Source of the DNA: Ifrita kowaldi
Lineage: Eukaryota; Chordata; Aves; Passeriformes; Cinclosomatidae
Length of the DNA: 64,000 bases
Direction: 5' to 3'
Assembly: GCA_013398055.1 (NCBI GenBank)
Contig: VZRS01002741.1
Location: 1 to 64,000, forward strand
This document shows, piece after piece, positions 35,821-50,009 of this stretch. Both the position numbers and the translations under genes were made by a program. The notes beneath the pieces were generated by a model that was not told the DNA's origin, searched no databases, and was given only the letters and a program-made list of their open reading frames with translations. How positions within the stretch are numbered: the stretch's first letter is position 1; each line of letters begins with the position of its first letter.

Positions 35821-38502
35821 CTGGGGGTAACAGGGGAGGGAAAGAGAGACCATTGCTGAGAGGACAGAACACACACTGCAATGTAATTCAGTGTAGGGAG
35901 ATACTAAAGCAGGAATAAAACACCTTTAAGTTAAGAAACTTATGTCTAGGTGCTACTGTAAAAATAAGCAATGATGAAAAGAAGCAAAAGAAAAAATCTC
36001 TATTCAACCAAATCTTTGCTGGCTTTATTCACATATCTGCTGCTCATGGTATGATCAGGGCATGGGGAATGTGCATATGTGCTTCAATGACTATTAGATC
36101 TATGAAACAATAAACTCTAATTCAGTCTACACATTTACACCTCCCTTCATGGCAACGTGTCTCCTCCTCTTTAAAAGCCTTGTTTGAGATGCCGCTGATC
36201 GACATCTTCCCATTGCATTTCTCTCCTCTTTCTCCTGTCTCACTCTGCGCCTCCAAAAAATAGAAAAGAAAAAAAAAAGGAAGAAAGAGCAAGGGGCTGG
36301 AGGTACAAAAGCCAGATGAGAAGCCCCAGCATCACCTCTGATGTGGTACAAAATAGCAGCAGAGGTGCAACAGGAGAGGTCAGTGCTCTCAACTGCACCC
36401 ATCACAGCTCAAGTACCTCTGCCAGGGAGAGCCTCCTACCCCTGGCACTTACACAAGACAAACCTCATGGCACACATTAACAGTGCCTGAGAAAGTGGGA
36501 GACACAGATTCAGACCTCCAAAAGAAAAAAAGGATGGCAGGTATATTACACCGATACACTTCCATCCTCCTGAAGGTCAGGAATTTGAAGATCTGTCAGT
36601 GTCAACTGGGTATCAAAATAAGCATAGAAACAGCTGGGGGGGATATGCAGTTGGTGGGTGCATGACAGCCCAGGGCCTGAAGAGCTTCTTGTGCAAACTT
36701 GTGAAACGATGCTCTAGTTCAAAACCCCACCCTCAACACCAAACACCTTCCCACTGATAAAACCCTTGTGCACTTGGGGCACAAGTGCTTGCTGTTACAC
36801 AAAAATGACATTTGCTTTGGATAACTAGATTATAGCTGATTCCTCCCATAAGAGAAATATTAATCAGCAAAACAACAGTAGTAAAAGGGCAGAGTTAACT
36901 GAGTTAACCAGTGTTTCTTCTGTCTTTCTCTTCTATGCATGCAAAAACAGTTGTGGAAGTTGCTATTGAGGCCATGACCTATAAACTAAATTATTGTATC
37001 ATTTGGACTTTGCTTTCCAGCCTGTTCCCTAGGAATTACCCTATTGTCTTAACTTGGTGAGCAGCTCAGAATAGTTACTTTTAAAACTAAATCCTTGACT
37101 TCCTTAATTCCTTATTGTTCCCTGCAAAAGGTTCCTTCTCCATGTACTAAAAATTCAGCACAGCCCTGTCTAACAGGAATAACAGAAGTAAAATCAAATA
37201 TTTTTCTTTACCCCCTGAAAACAAACAGGAAATCTATTTCCTCAGCCATACATCTGCTTCATGCTCTGCTTGAACGGCAAACAGCCTTCATGTGCTACTG
37301 CCAGAAGCTATTCTTTGGGCTGCCTAGTTCTGGTTTAGGGAATTTCCAAATATGCAAATTAATGTGGGTGAGGGAGAAGGGGAAAATTCCCCATGTAAAC
37401 AGTTTTCACAAGTACATTTAACACTGCCTATTAAATGTATTTGGTGAGCCTAAGGGGAAAACACTGTTTCAGAACAGAGGGAGTCTCTCACTGGTGGGTG
37501 GAAGAGAGACACAAAACTCATAAAACCAGAGTTGGTTCTGCAACCAGCAGCACTGGAGACTGAGCCCTGAAATCTGTGTGCTTCTGGGTGACTATTTGCC
37601 CAGCATAGGGGCTGCCCCCTCTGGATGATGACTGATCCATAAGCCTGCTAACAGGAGTGAGGGCTGCACAGGAGAGCCTTGAAGTGAGGAAGAAAAAGCC
37701 ATAAGAGAGCTACATACTTTGAAACCTAGCAGAGAAAAGGGATTCCCAGTCTTCTTCATCCTCCCCTCCCATTTGAAAAAAAAAAAAAATCATGAAACAT
37801 TCAAATGGGCATTTTACAAGATGGAAAAATTAGAAAATGCAGTGCTGGTGCCCTCCCAAAATTTGCAAGCCCATGCATTTCCTCTTTACAAGGTGTTCAG
37901 CTTTGGACAGAAGGCCTTAGAGCCTGTAACCTGCAAAACCTTCAGGCTGATGCTTGTTTTTGCCCACACGAGCATGTCCAAACTGTTTTGTGTGAGACCC
38001 TGTACATGCTCTGGGAGTGCAGAAGCACTTTGCAATCTGCCTTTGAAGACCCACCAAGTACAGCTGTTAAATGAGGGAGCAGACCCGTATTACTGGCCTG
38101 CAACATCTTCCTCTGCGCCACAGCCCTATCAGATGTGAACAACTTGAACCTGCACTCCTGTGCCATAAATGGTTTCAAAACTCCCACCTGGGATGCCAAG
38201 CAGATGTCTGCATGCATGGGCACCTACAGCACGTGGCCACACGAGACCACTGGTGGCAGACACGCACTTGCAGCACAGCACCTGAGAAGATGCAGTTCTG
38301 CTGCCTGAAACAGCCAATGAGCTCCTCCACGTTTGCCATAAAAATATAGTTCCCTGCAACAGCTGGTGTTTTTCCAGGGTCATTTATCAGAGACATTAGT
38401 GAAGGGTCCCACACTAGGAGACAGTGGAGCTCCCTCATCACTCCCCACTGCTGCTCTAGTTCACTGACCACACAACTATTTAAACAAAGAGACTGGACTT
38501 AC
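35821..38502 (-). other. SLC22A23 intron
   Basis: GT-AG intron of 2682 bp. It contains a poly(A) tract at 37778-37790. No gene or transposon was recognised. Confidence 0.85.
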
Positions 38503-38605
38503 GAGTTCACACACAACACTACGATGTTTTTCCACAGGTTCCTTGTTCCCACCACTTTAACAATGCAGACTTTCTTCGGTCTCCTGGTGATTTCCTTTTC
38601 CAGCT
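38503..38605 (-). CDS. SLC22A23: SLC22A23 coding exon (end of central loop, helix 7 start)
   Basis: A ten-T tract and TTTTCAG acceptor, then AG completing glutamate, LEKEITRRPKKVCIVKVVGT and RNLWKNIVVLCVN, ending AACTC|GTAAGT with two bases of the serine codon. The basic RRPKK segment is the cytoplasmic loop before helix 7. The exon is 103 nt and near-identical to human as remembered. Confidence 0.96.
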
Positions 38606-41205
38606 CTGAAAAAAAAAATCAGAATTATCATTTCACTGAGGAGAGTGAGAAGGACAACATTCACTTGTGAACTAAGATATTCTGAGGGATGTTCTGGAGA
38701 GCAGAACACTATTGATTACACTAACAGGAACTATAAAAAAGCTGAACTGCCTGCCTAAAGTCCAGCACAGGTTCCTCCTTTCTTCCAGGCTTCCCTTCAC
38801 CTTCTTGGGGCAAAAGAACTACCTAAGAACTCCTTCACACTCCAAACCTTCTCCCAGTTAAAAATGTGTATGTAAAATGGGAGCAGTATGGAGCTTGACC
38901 CCAACAAGCATGATAGCAAATTTCTTGAAGAACTTCAGGATTCTGTTAATTTTTAAACCCCTCCACAGGGAGGACTGCACTCATGCAGCTACAAGCTCTG
39001 CTGCCTTTGTGCAATGCATACCTAAATAACCATGGAAAGGACTGGAGCTCACACTCATTTTTCATGGGAAGAAGATTCTTCAACCTTTTGAAATTTGCTC
39101 AAATGCAGGTTTCAGGATGAAGTGGCTAGGACATTATGTCAGTTCATCCATCTTCCACTCCATTCCCTTTTCCAATATTTAAAATTTTTCTGATAGATGT
39201 CCTAAACATTAAGATACTTCCTTAAAGAAAATCCCCTGGGCATCAGCAGCTATGGTGTCTTTGCATTTCAGAACTAAAGCTCCACCATGTAAAGTGCTGG
39301 GCAGCTTCAAGTTAACTTCTCGTTGCAATGCTGAAATAACACACAAACCTTACAAATGTTGCATCTGATACCCCTGTTGGCACGGGACAATAATGAAGGG
39401 CACTGCTTATTTCCCAATTATCATTAAGGTAGAGCTTGAACACCTACCTAAGCGTGCCAAAGCAGCCACTGTTTCCAGGCTACCGGATCAGTGAGCAACA
39501 AGTCCAATAAAAGCGAGAGAAGCTGTAGCTATAAAGAAGCATCACAAAAATAATGCACTCCAAGAGTACAGACTAGGACTGTTTTTTGGGGTAAAGACTT
39601 GCACTGCTGCTTTCTAGGCTGGCTGTGTTTAAAGGCAGCAGCGTGGCCCTGCTGTGAAGGGTGCACGTGTTCCCTTCGTGCATACGCAATGAGCTCGGGT
39701 GTCCCCAGCTGCCCACACTGGCCTGCCCTGACCTCTGCCTTACTCTGCTGAATAGCAATTTCCAAAAAAGATGCAAGACAGGAGAAAATAAAAGCAAGCT
39801 GGTGGAGGGGAAGGGTGGGGTGGTAAAAAAAAAAAAAGAAAAAGTCATCTGAATTTACAAACTAAACCAAAACCATATTTGCCAGCTAATATTTGAAAAG
39901 TGCATCATGAAAATAATAGATCAAACAAACACTATTTACATGCAAATACTTGAGCTATTCACTGCTCATAGGTCACTCCTAGTCTTCTCTCTAGAGTGGG
40001 AAGGCTTCCGACAAAAGCAGCAAAGGGTATTTTACATCAGTGATTGTACTTGAGCAGAATATTGCCATATTACTTTCCTTACAACCTGATAATGGCCATT
40101 TCTACCCAGAATCTATGTAGCATGAAGCTCACAAAAGCAGAAAAACTGAGGTGGAGCAACAGAAGTAATTGGTTAAATTAATATTTGTATTACAGAAGCC
40201 CTCTGCAGACTCAGCAGTGGATCAGGGCCATATTAAAATATAAGCAATAAAAAAAATGGAACCTAATCTCAAAGAACAAGGTCAAATCATTTTTGTAGCA
40301 AGATTGTAGGAAGGAATAAGTGAGAACAAAATAATTCAGAACAATGGAAGCAGTTAGATAAAACATAATCGTAAAGCCCATGATTGAGCCCAGGCCAAAC
40401 CTTCTACAGCAAAAAAGTCAAAGAAAGCACTAGAAGAAGCACAAGGGTTTTGAAAGGCTGTTGGTGGGTGTTGACTGTTTCAGCTGAAGGGCAAAAATGA
40501 AAATCACTCCCCAAACAACATACATTGCACAGATTTCACGTGGATAAAAGGCTTCACTCTTAAACTGTCTAAGAATGACCAGATCTGCCCTATAAGGTAA
40601 AACATCTATCCTTTGTCAGGTACCTATGCCATATTCTTTGGATTTTCTTAATCTGTTGGCATTTTTTGTTTGCTTGTTTCTCAGAGAAATTTTTACTTTT
40701 TTCTTTCAGGACAGAGAGTAAATTTTATTGCAAATACATGCTTTACTGAGCCACAACTTAATAAAATAAAGAGAAGTAACACTTAAATTGGCTACACTTT
40801 TCTTTGGAACCAAACATTGTTTTTCCCTCCACTCCTGCTTTGTTCATACATCAGGGGTTCCTATAATCCATATGTTCTTTATTTATTGTCGTACATCCTT
40901 CTCATGTGCACTCAGGTGCCTCCTTTTAACCTTTCTCATATATCAGTGCTTCTGAACTAGTTCCCATCAGTGTTTTTCACTGAACTGCTCTTCTGCCCTC
41001 AACTAAGGGCTCACTTGGTTATGTGAACTGACAAACACCTCCTATTCCAGCTGCAGTGAGGGTCACACATGAGGGGGGGGTTCATCCCTTCTCTGCCCTG
41101 CCTCACGCAGCAGTCTTTCTTCAGTGGACCCTTGCTTCTGCTTTCATGGGAGTTATACTCCATGGATACATTGCAGCATTATACAAAAATTCCAGATGTA
41201 ACAGC

Positions 41206-41276
41206 ATTACAAACATTAAAAAAAAGGGGGAAAAAAGGGATGGGGGGGGTGGGAAGAAGAAAACCAAAGAAAAAGA
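41206..41276. repeat. Purine-rich low-complexity tract
   Basis: A run of A and G blocks on the plus strand, including eight consecutive G and several AAAAAA stretches. Confidence 0.8.
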
Positions 41277-42699
41277 ATCTGGCCTCAAACCTTACACCAA
41301 AGAATGGAAACAGAACACGGCTTTTTAATGAGAGCCTTCTGGCTCTACCAGCTATTTATGCCTTCATCCCTCTACGATGCTGTTAAAACTCCGAATCTAA
41401 GTCACCTGCTTCAAATGAATGACTGTCTCCAAGTCTCCAACACCATCCATCTTTCTGATGACTTTCTACCTCCTTTGTTTCTATAAATACTAGTGAGATA
41501 TTCACCAAAAATCCCCACTGTACTGCAAAATCAATGACTTGCAATAACCAAAATATCATTCCAATAGGAAGAAATAAGCTATGTGACTTGCAGAAAGGTC
41601 ATCAGCTACAGAAGTGGCTCCCATGTAAGTGACCTGCTGTCTTTGGAGGGAGCCTGCCTGTGTGAAAGGACCTGCTCTGACTGTGACAAGCATCAGGAGA
41701 GTGACATCTCTCAAGCTGACTGACTTCATAGGTCACAGTTAAGGTATTAAAAGTCAAGCAAAAGCCTATTAAAACCTCATGGAAGCAAATTATTGCTCTC
41801 TCAGGACTAACACCAGAAAAACTCCCTGTACCCCCAACTTATTCTTTGATTTCACACTGAAGTCACCAGTACAGAAGGAATTTACATTAAAGGTTTCAGT
41901 TTTAATTTACCAAAATGGAGAGTGTGGAACATAAAAATATTTCTATCCATTTATTCAGAGGCCCCTAATAAGTTTTCCCATACTCCAGAGCCCACACACA
42001 CTCTAGGCTTCCTATTCAGGGACTCGGTAGGAAAACTGCCAATAAGCTAACTCTTTACATCTCAGTGGAAATTAAAACTATTCACTGGCAAACTTTAAAA
42101 GTCTCATGGGAAGGGGAACCCTACCAGCTTCCAACTTGCAACGCTGCTGAATTCTCATGGGACCCTCTGCGTTCCAGAAGCATGCCTTTCAAAATCAGAA
42201 AGGATCTTTAAAGCCTTCGGATGAAGCCACCCATCTCTGCATCACTTGGCATACACAAAACAGACAAAAGCCCAAATCAAGCCGCTGAAGAATGATGTCC
42301 AAAATGACAAGTGTCCTGTGGTGATGGACTTCTGCTGGATTTTTCTGGCTGCTAAATGATACTGTCAGTAGCTCTTTGAACATGAAAAGGGCTATGGAAA
42401 CCTAGCACAGAGGCTCAGTCAATCCCTGGAGCATGACAGCTCTGCAGCAGGAGGTGGACCAGTCTGAAACACAGAGCTGAAGCAATCTACTCTCAGGCAG
42501 ACAGAGTTACTGGTGCACAGGTTTATTTATACCTTCCAGGACTTCTGTCCAGTTCCCAAGTCATATACAGAAATTATGAGGTAGGTAAAATACTGACTGA
42601 TGGGCAGAGGGGTAGAAAAGGGATAGAAAAATGGAAATCATAAGCGGATGGCAGGACATTAGCAGTGGGGTCACTCGTCTTATTTAAAAAAAAATCTCA

Positions 42700-43395
42700 T
42701 TTAATAACCTGAGCAAGGAGCTTGGCAAAAGCCTCAGAAATGTACCAATAAGGTCTGCTGATGACAAAGTGAGGCATTACCTTACTATCAAACTAAGTAC
42801 AATACAAATGGGCCCTTAGAGGGAACTGGGTGAGCTTGAGATCCTGTGTGTGGCAAAAGCAAGAGAAAATGTGAAACACAAGGCAGAATTCTCAGTGATT
42901 AAGAGATAATGTTTCTGGTGGAAGATAAGCAAAACCCGTGTTGGACTTGGTTATGTACTACTTGAACACAAGTGACTATATGGCACCAGTTTATTGCAGC
43001 CATGAGGTATTTGCAATTCAGACAATGAAATACTGGAATTCTCTTACAATTCTGGTCATCAATATTTGAGAAACCAAAGCTCTGGCAAGCCCATTTATAA
43101 AAGGAGAGGAGAACTTCATCTCAGCACAGGAATGGGGCTGCTCTCTTCTCACATAGCGTAAGAAAAGAGAAAAAGAGTTTTAAGATAGGCACAGACAGGA
43201 GGAAATGGGAAAGGGAAAAAAAGAACAAACTCAGACAGCTATAGTGTATTTGAATTGAATGCTAAAATGTACCCCCAGTACATGAGCAATATGGAGACTG
43301 GAATGGACTTCTAATGAAAGCACTGGACATAAATACTAACAGCACTTAAAGGAAATCTCATTTCATGAGAGCAACTCTGTAACTCTATGACTCTA
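42700..43395 (+). mobile_element. Probable ancient CR1-type LINE remnant
   Basis: The right end carries three degenerate 8-mers, ACTCTGTA, ACTCTATG and ACTCTAAC (43374-43397), resembling the ATTCTRTG 3' end of CR1. Upstream words such as GCTGATGACAAAGTGAGGCAT and ACAATTCTGGTCATCAATA resemble the CR1/L3 3' open-frame end in the expected order. Divergence is high and there is no open frame. The left boundary is a guess. Confidence 0.4.
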
Positions 43396-46300
43396 ACAGC
43401 TAAGGACTGATTGCAATGATTTATTTCAATCCTGTATTTCCAATTATATTCAAAGAAGATCGAAAAGTCAGACATAAGGTTGCTGTTGCAATCTTCAATT
43501 GCTCATGTGCATTATGATACAGCATTTAGATGACCACACACTGGTTTTTCCCCCAGAATTCTCACTGCAGTCAGCCAAGGGACAGGTGTTAATGACATCT
43601 CTGCCTTTCCCATTCAACATGTGCCCCTCAGCCTCATTATCCAAACTTCCCAGTGAGTACCAAAAAATCATAGATTTCCTTAGAGACATTCCTACAGCGC
43701 TGTCAGAATATACATGTATTTCATAAATGCTAATGAAATAATCTCTACCACCTTCTTGTAAGACTAAGGGCAAAGGTTGCTCCTGTTTTGCAGGCAGGGA
43801 GATAAAACAGAGAGGATTTGTGTCCAGAATAAGAAAAAACCATGCATCAATACCTCTCGTAGGTGCTGATATAAATGCTCCCAGCTTTCTGCAAATCAAA
43901 CCCCAGAATTACATGGTAGAGACAGACACTGAAGAAATTGTGATTAGTGACAGCACTGAAAGGGCCTGATTCCAGGGAAATCTCCATCATTGTACCAGAA
44001 CATCCCTGACAGACCCAGAGAATGAATACAGCTCTTCAGGAGGTATTCAGCCTCATTTCCCCAACACGGTCCTCTTTCCTTCTGCAACCCTCTGCCTCAT
44101 TCACTACACACCTTCCAAATTCTGCAACAAATGAGGAACAGACAACAGCTTCATTCCCACATCATCGTCCATCCTATGCACTGATTCGTCCATCCTATGC
44201 CCTGTGGAAAAAATAGGTCGTAATCATGTTATTAGAGGCTGTATCATCATGCCTTCATGCCAGGAGGCCAAGCAGGGGTTGCCCAGGCAACCTGACTTCT
44301 TGCACTTCCCAGAGCGTGACTTGTCAATGCTTACATTCTTCTAACATCATCAATGTTAAAAAAATCCAAACAACGACACAAAGAGCACCTCCAATGTCCT
44401 TGTGTGGAGCTGTGGCCAGCAGGAGGTTGCAGGTACCCACACGTGCACTACTACTCTCTGTTGTGGGAACTATGGAGGGAACCTCAGCAGGCTGAGCAAG
44501 CAAGCTGGGAGCAGGGAGGTGTGAAGCACACATTTGAGGTGTGGATTTTGCAAAAGAAGAGTTCTGAGACTGAATCCTGGGGCTTGACAGCTTGCTCTGG
44601 AAGGAGGGGGAAGCAAATGATTGCAGCCCCTTTAGTATCCATGCTCTAGCTCTTCTGTTCTAGCTCCACAGAATGTTCTTCCTCCCCCCAGCCTCTTGTT
44701 GCCCTTGCCTAAATCCCCTCTTCCTATCTTTATTCTTTGCTCCCACAACTTTTGAAAGTCTCTTGTTTCCTCTCTTCTCTGTCCACTGGTCCCCTCTTAC
44801 TGCTCTCCTCTTCCACTTGGTTCCTGAGGTCTCCCCTCCTATTTTTCATGTCCGCCTCCAGGCTCACCAATCCTCTCCCCACTGGTGCCTGTGGGCTGGG
44901 GAAATGCCAGCAGCGCCAGGGCTTGCTGCCAGCCTCATGCGCATGGTTCCTACCCTGTAAAGCTGGCTCCTCTGGGAGGATAGGTAGCACTGTGGACAAA
45001 GAGCCAGTGTGCCAGTGGGGCACAAATCAACAGGCTGGAGTGCAGCCAGTGAGAGTCTGCAGAGGACTCAACTAGTGAGAAAGAGTTATTCAAACTGAAA
45101 TAGAGGCTGACAGCCCCCTCTTCTTTTTTTTTTTTTTTTCCCTTTAAATTTTGTAGCATATTTGGCTTTTCCCAATAGCATCAAAAGGCACATTCTCAGT
45201 AGAGTGCACCCTTTTTCCCCTGCTCCCCCCCAGACCTGATACTGTCAGATATCACTACCACCCTGGCTAGGGATACAGTCACGGCATGCATGGGCTCTCC
45301 TCTTCCATTTCCTGTAGACCTAGCCAGGAGAAGAGGACCTAATGGATCAGTTTCATTCTTGTTATTCACTCCCATGTACAGCACATCCTGAAAGAGTTGC
45401 ACAAACTCCATCAGTTCCTGCTGCTGAACAACAGGGGCCCAGCAGGAGAAACCCAGACCCTCCTGAAAGGTACTTTAACATACAAGAGGGCAACAGAAAG
45501 TGCTGGCTGGGCTTTCTTTTTAAATTTTGAAGTAGAAATCTTTGCGGCTGACACATTGCCTTCGAACAGCACCTGGAACTGTTTTAACTACATTTCCCAC
45601 ATTCACCTGACCATCCTCTGGGAGCTGCATGGAACATTTAAGTTTGGCACCATTAAACATCCAAGAAAGAGGATCTGGCAAAAGAGGACATCTGGCAGGT
45701 TCGTACGTCACAATCACATGGAATCACCTGTATTATGGGGCCAGGAAACTTGCTTTCCTTCTCCAGCTAATACACTCTTCATCTACCACAAGTCTCAAAC
45801 CAGTAGTGTAGTGATAGGTGTGATGGTCTAAGGGTATGAGTAAAGCTTTGCAGGGAAAGAGACCGACTTTCAGACGTAAGGCATTTTCACCCTTTCCTCT
45901 GCTATTTACCCAGTGGAAAAGGAAAAAGCGTATAATTACATAGAGCCAAGCGTCATGCTTAGGAAAAAAAAATATATATAGCAAAACAAAACAGAAAAAT
46001 AGCTTATGTTTAAAGAAAAGTCATGGTAGCATGTTGTTCAGCAGCAAGAAAGGTGAAAGAGAATTTATTTTTTTTCTTCAGAGGGAAACTCTCTGAAAAC
46101 CACAGCTTTCCTAACTGCAATCCACACACATACACACACAGTACTGATCACCACTGCACCCCTTCATCCTCTCCATGTTGTGTCCTGCATGCTTAAACTG
46201 GCATCTATTTGGATGCTTTGTCTTTGCTGTCCAAATTTTATGATCCCATCAATATTATTTCTCCAAGCTTAAAAGGGAACCTTGGGAAGGAACAGCTGTA

Positions 46301-46690
46301 ACCTCTCTGCCCACAGGAGTACCTCTGGTTTGTGTTTCCATGCTGAGAAGAGCAAAAAGAGAGCTTTGTTTTTCAGCCTGGCCAAGCAGTTATTTTTATG
46401 TTAAGGAACACCTGAAATGTCTCCCCACGCAGGGGAAGCCAAAGAGAGCCACACAGGTGTGGGTTTCCATAGAAGCATCGGGTGTTCCGATGCTTCTGAT
46501 GCTGATCCAGCATCGTCTCGAGCGGAGCATTTCCCAGGACACCCAAACAGGGCAAACTTGGGTGCTGGTGCAGCCCAGGTCAGGTTGCAGCAGCCAATCT
46601 GTTCCAGGCAACAAACAGACCTTTCACCCCAGCACAAAGAAAAAGGATACATTCTATAAAAATAATGAAAGCCACCTAAAGTGCAACATG

Positions 46691-46751
46691 CTTAGAGGAA
46701 GCTCAGGTAATTTGTTTTTTCTTTCCGCTAAAATACATTTTATTTCATCTG
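46691..46751. repeat. 61-bp perfect direct repeat, copy 1
   Basis: The bases CTTAGAGGAAGCTCAGGTAA onward to TTTCATCTG are identical to 49091-49151 over 61 positions. Identity stops abruptly on both sides (G versus C before, A versus C after). It is not a simple repeat. Confidence 0.95.
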
Positions 46752-49090
46752 AAAGGTGTAAGGATGGTTGGTGCTTTGGGATTTCCCATGCTGCTAAACA
46801 CTCCTTTCTCCTGTTTGTTAAACAATCTTCATACTTCCTTAGCATTTATGTCACTAAGGTCAAAATTACTGTCCCACAGCTGGACTGAAATGTCCGTTTG
46901 TTTCTTGTTCCACAGGGAAACAAGGAAGAGATGGTGAAGTTTCTGGAGAAACTGGTAGTGGAAAACCTGCACTGAATTAATATTATCAAAATATTTAATT
47001 TGCTCACGATTGAAGCTGATTTTTTTAGGTAATGCTTTGAAATATTTGTCAAAAAAATTCAGCAAGCCTGTTTTAAAAATGACATTTCAATACACAGTTG
47101 AATAAAAATAATTTCCTTGATGCAAAAACAGATTTAAATTTTTATTTCTAAAAGAGGGCAAAGTTTAAAGCCAACTGGTGGAATTTTGAGTCAAAACGTA
47201 TTAGGGATAATTTAACCAGGTCTAATTAAGACACCTATGTTTCTTAAGCATTAAAGAAGAAAATGCAACCACATAAGCCCAAAAATCTCATTACAAAGTC
47301 AAATTATTCCTGCCCAAAATCACAAGCACTCAAAAATAAAGCCACCTAAAGCTGCTGAGGAAAACGGTCCTTTTATGCAACAAATATCTGCCCTGGGACA
47401 GGCTGCTGAATATAAGGGCAATGTAAATTTACAACAGTCTAGACCCCTATCAACATCCTTTGCCTCACTTTGTTTCCCATGTAAGCACACCCCCATTCCA
47501 TCTTGCTGGCTGGGCATTGCCCATCAGCTGCCCACCCGCATTTTCTCCTGGCAGGGGTTGCTACGGCAGCTGCCAGACCTTTCAGCTGCAGCTGGATCCC
47601 TGTCTGGACTTATAGTCACTGTCTTTAGAGACTTCTCCCAGGACAGCATTGGCAAACCACTCCAACCCAAAGGACTGTCAAAAACAGCAGATAAATTTTG
47701 CTTCCTTTTTTTCCCCCCACCTAACACATGGGCCACTTCCCCATGGAGCAAACAGGCTCTGCAGACGTTTAGTGGCACTCTCCACTACCAGCAGTGTAGC
47801 CAAATGGATGAGCAAAACATTTCAGCAGGCAGTGGAAATGGTGTGATTCTTCAGAAAGGAAAATCAGCCTGCTCATTGCTTGGAGAGCAATTAAAAATTG
47901 AATTTTCTTGCACCCCAGAAATACTTCACCCTCTCGAATGCTGCTTCTTTTTATTATGGAACTCATACCGAGTATCAAAATAGATATATATGAAACTCCT
48001 GTAACTCCTGTAATGATCTGTTGTATTGGATACACTCATTTGACTGGCATGTATGAATAAAGTTACAGTGGAATTTTCAGCTGGAAGGGACTGCAAGTGA
48101 GCAGTTTATCATTTAAATGCATTGGGTGTAATTCAATCACAGGAGGCTGTTACAACAATGCAGCGAGGAATAATAAACAGCAACACAATGGGCCCTAACT
48201 AGAGCAAAACAGTTTCCAGCCCTTTCAGATGGAAAACAAAGAATAAAACAAATCACAAACAAAAATCCCTCCACACAGATAGGAAAGCTCAACAATGGAG
48301 TCAAGGGAAAACAAGGGATATCTGTGTCAGGCTCAATGGCATCCTTTCTCCCTGACAAGTACCAGCTTTTTACCCATTCCATGCCAGACCAACTATGGGC
48401 ATGTTATTATAGCACACAAGACCAGAGAAATGGTTCCTCCTCCTTCCTGACCCACTGCAAGACACAAGGCCTGCAGCTTGATCACATTCTTAATTCAAGA
48501 ATCCTAGTGCTCTCCTGTCCTCACTCAGGCCATCAACACCCCCATGCACCCAGAATGAGAGAGGTGGTCCTTCCTTCAATGGTTTGATAGTTAATCTTGT
48601 TTCATCCTTTTGATAGTGCTCCTTTCTTAGTCTCCCTACAAAAATGCAGCTTCTCTCCAGGGTTGCATCAGAAAAGCCTTAAAGTGTGGGCTGCAGAAAG
48701 AGCTTAAAGAGAAAAAGCAAGGGAAGAAATAATAAAAAATGCCAACAATATCCCCCAACAATCTCATCAACAAGAAGGAGGCAAAAATAACCATATTCTG
48801 AATAATTTATAAATTGAAAAGATGTTATACTCACAACTGCTATAACTAAATGTATTTGCAGTCAGATAATCCATAGTATCAAGACGTGAAAAAGTGCTGT
48901 TTTTTCACATGAAAGGGAGTCCCCTCCTTAAACAGGAGTGTACTCCTACCATGAAACTGCTGGGAAAAGTAATCAGTCACAAATAATAGTCATAAAGCCA
49001 TTTCAACATTTAGCATTCCTCCATGAGCAATATCATTACACATGGCTTAAATAAATCCCTCCAGCACACAGTTGTGTCTCTATTATTTTC

Positions 49091-49151
49091 CTTAGAGGAA
49101 GCTCAGGTAATTTGTTTTTTCTTTCCGCTAAAATACATTTTATTTCATCTG
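49091..49151. repeat. 61-bp perfect direct repeat, copy 2
   Basis: Same orientation as the copy at 46691-46751, exactly 2400 bases away, without a mismatch. Flanks are unrelated by eye. Confidence 0.95.
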
Positions 49152-49978
49152 CAAATTCAAGCAGCTCACTGACAAAAGCCAAATTTAGGAATTGGTTGGG
49201 AAACTCCAAGGCCAATTGTTGCCTCAGAGATCCATCATTTCTAAAGATCCATCATTTTTTCTGAGGAAGACCTGCAAAAATGAGGTGGGGGGAATGCAGA
49301 TCAGCAGGTTAATGACTGCTCACATACCCCTAATGCTTTTCAGAACTTTACCAGAGAAATGGCATTTACGTTGCAAAGCCATGTTGTGTGATGCAGATCC
49401 AGGAACTGTAACCCCAGACACACAATTAGATGCAAGCCAGCTAATTAACACCAGTGAGCTGACTGCACCAAAAATTGCACCAAAAATCACACCAGTGACC
49501 TGGGTATGTATACCAGAGATTCTGAGCTGGGCTTTTCATCCCTCACTGATGGAGACAACTTTATTCATTGGGCACTGATGTTAATGGTGATGGTTTTCTA
49601 TCCTGGATGAAACCTGTTCCAGCGCTGACTGATGCCTTCTACACCGACTGACTGAAACTACAGTTACCCCAGAGATCTTCGACACGGATCAGGCAAGTGC
49701 AGAAGCATCACTTCTACCCACTGGCAGAGCTACTGGCAGAGGTTTCCCTGCAGCCCCTGGGGTCAGAGCAGGTAGGGCTGGAAAAGTGGGGGAAATAAAG
49801 AAATGTTTCCACCATTTTCTGACAAGTGGGTACTCTGACACAGTTTGCAAGTGACAGTGCAAAATGGGTGTTTATGGGCAGAGTCAACTGTGAAAAGGAA
49901 AAGGGGAGCCTGAACCGAATCTGACAGGTGCACTGGTGAGATGAAGATCCAGAAACTCCTTGCCTGTGTTGTGATTAA

Positions 49979-50009
49979 ACACACACACGCACACACACAC
50001 ACACGCACA
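49979..50009. repeat. (CA)n microsatellite with CG interruptions
   Basis: About 15 dinucleotide units of AC, interrupted twice by GC. Confidence 0.95.

Noticed and set aside
46340..46888. 182-codon plus-strand frame overlapping one 61-bp repeat copy
   Set aside because: No recognisable domain, and the second repeat copy does not lie in a similar frame.
47375..47983. 202-codon plus-strand frame in an SLC22A23 intron
   Set aside because: No recognisable domain, codon pattern or splice signals. A frame of this length can arise by chance in 64 kb and six frames.
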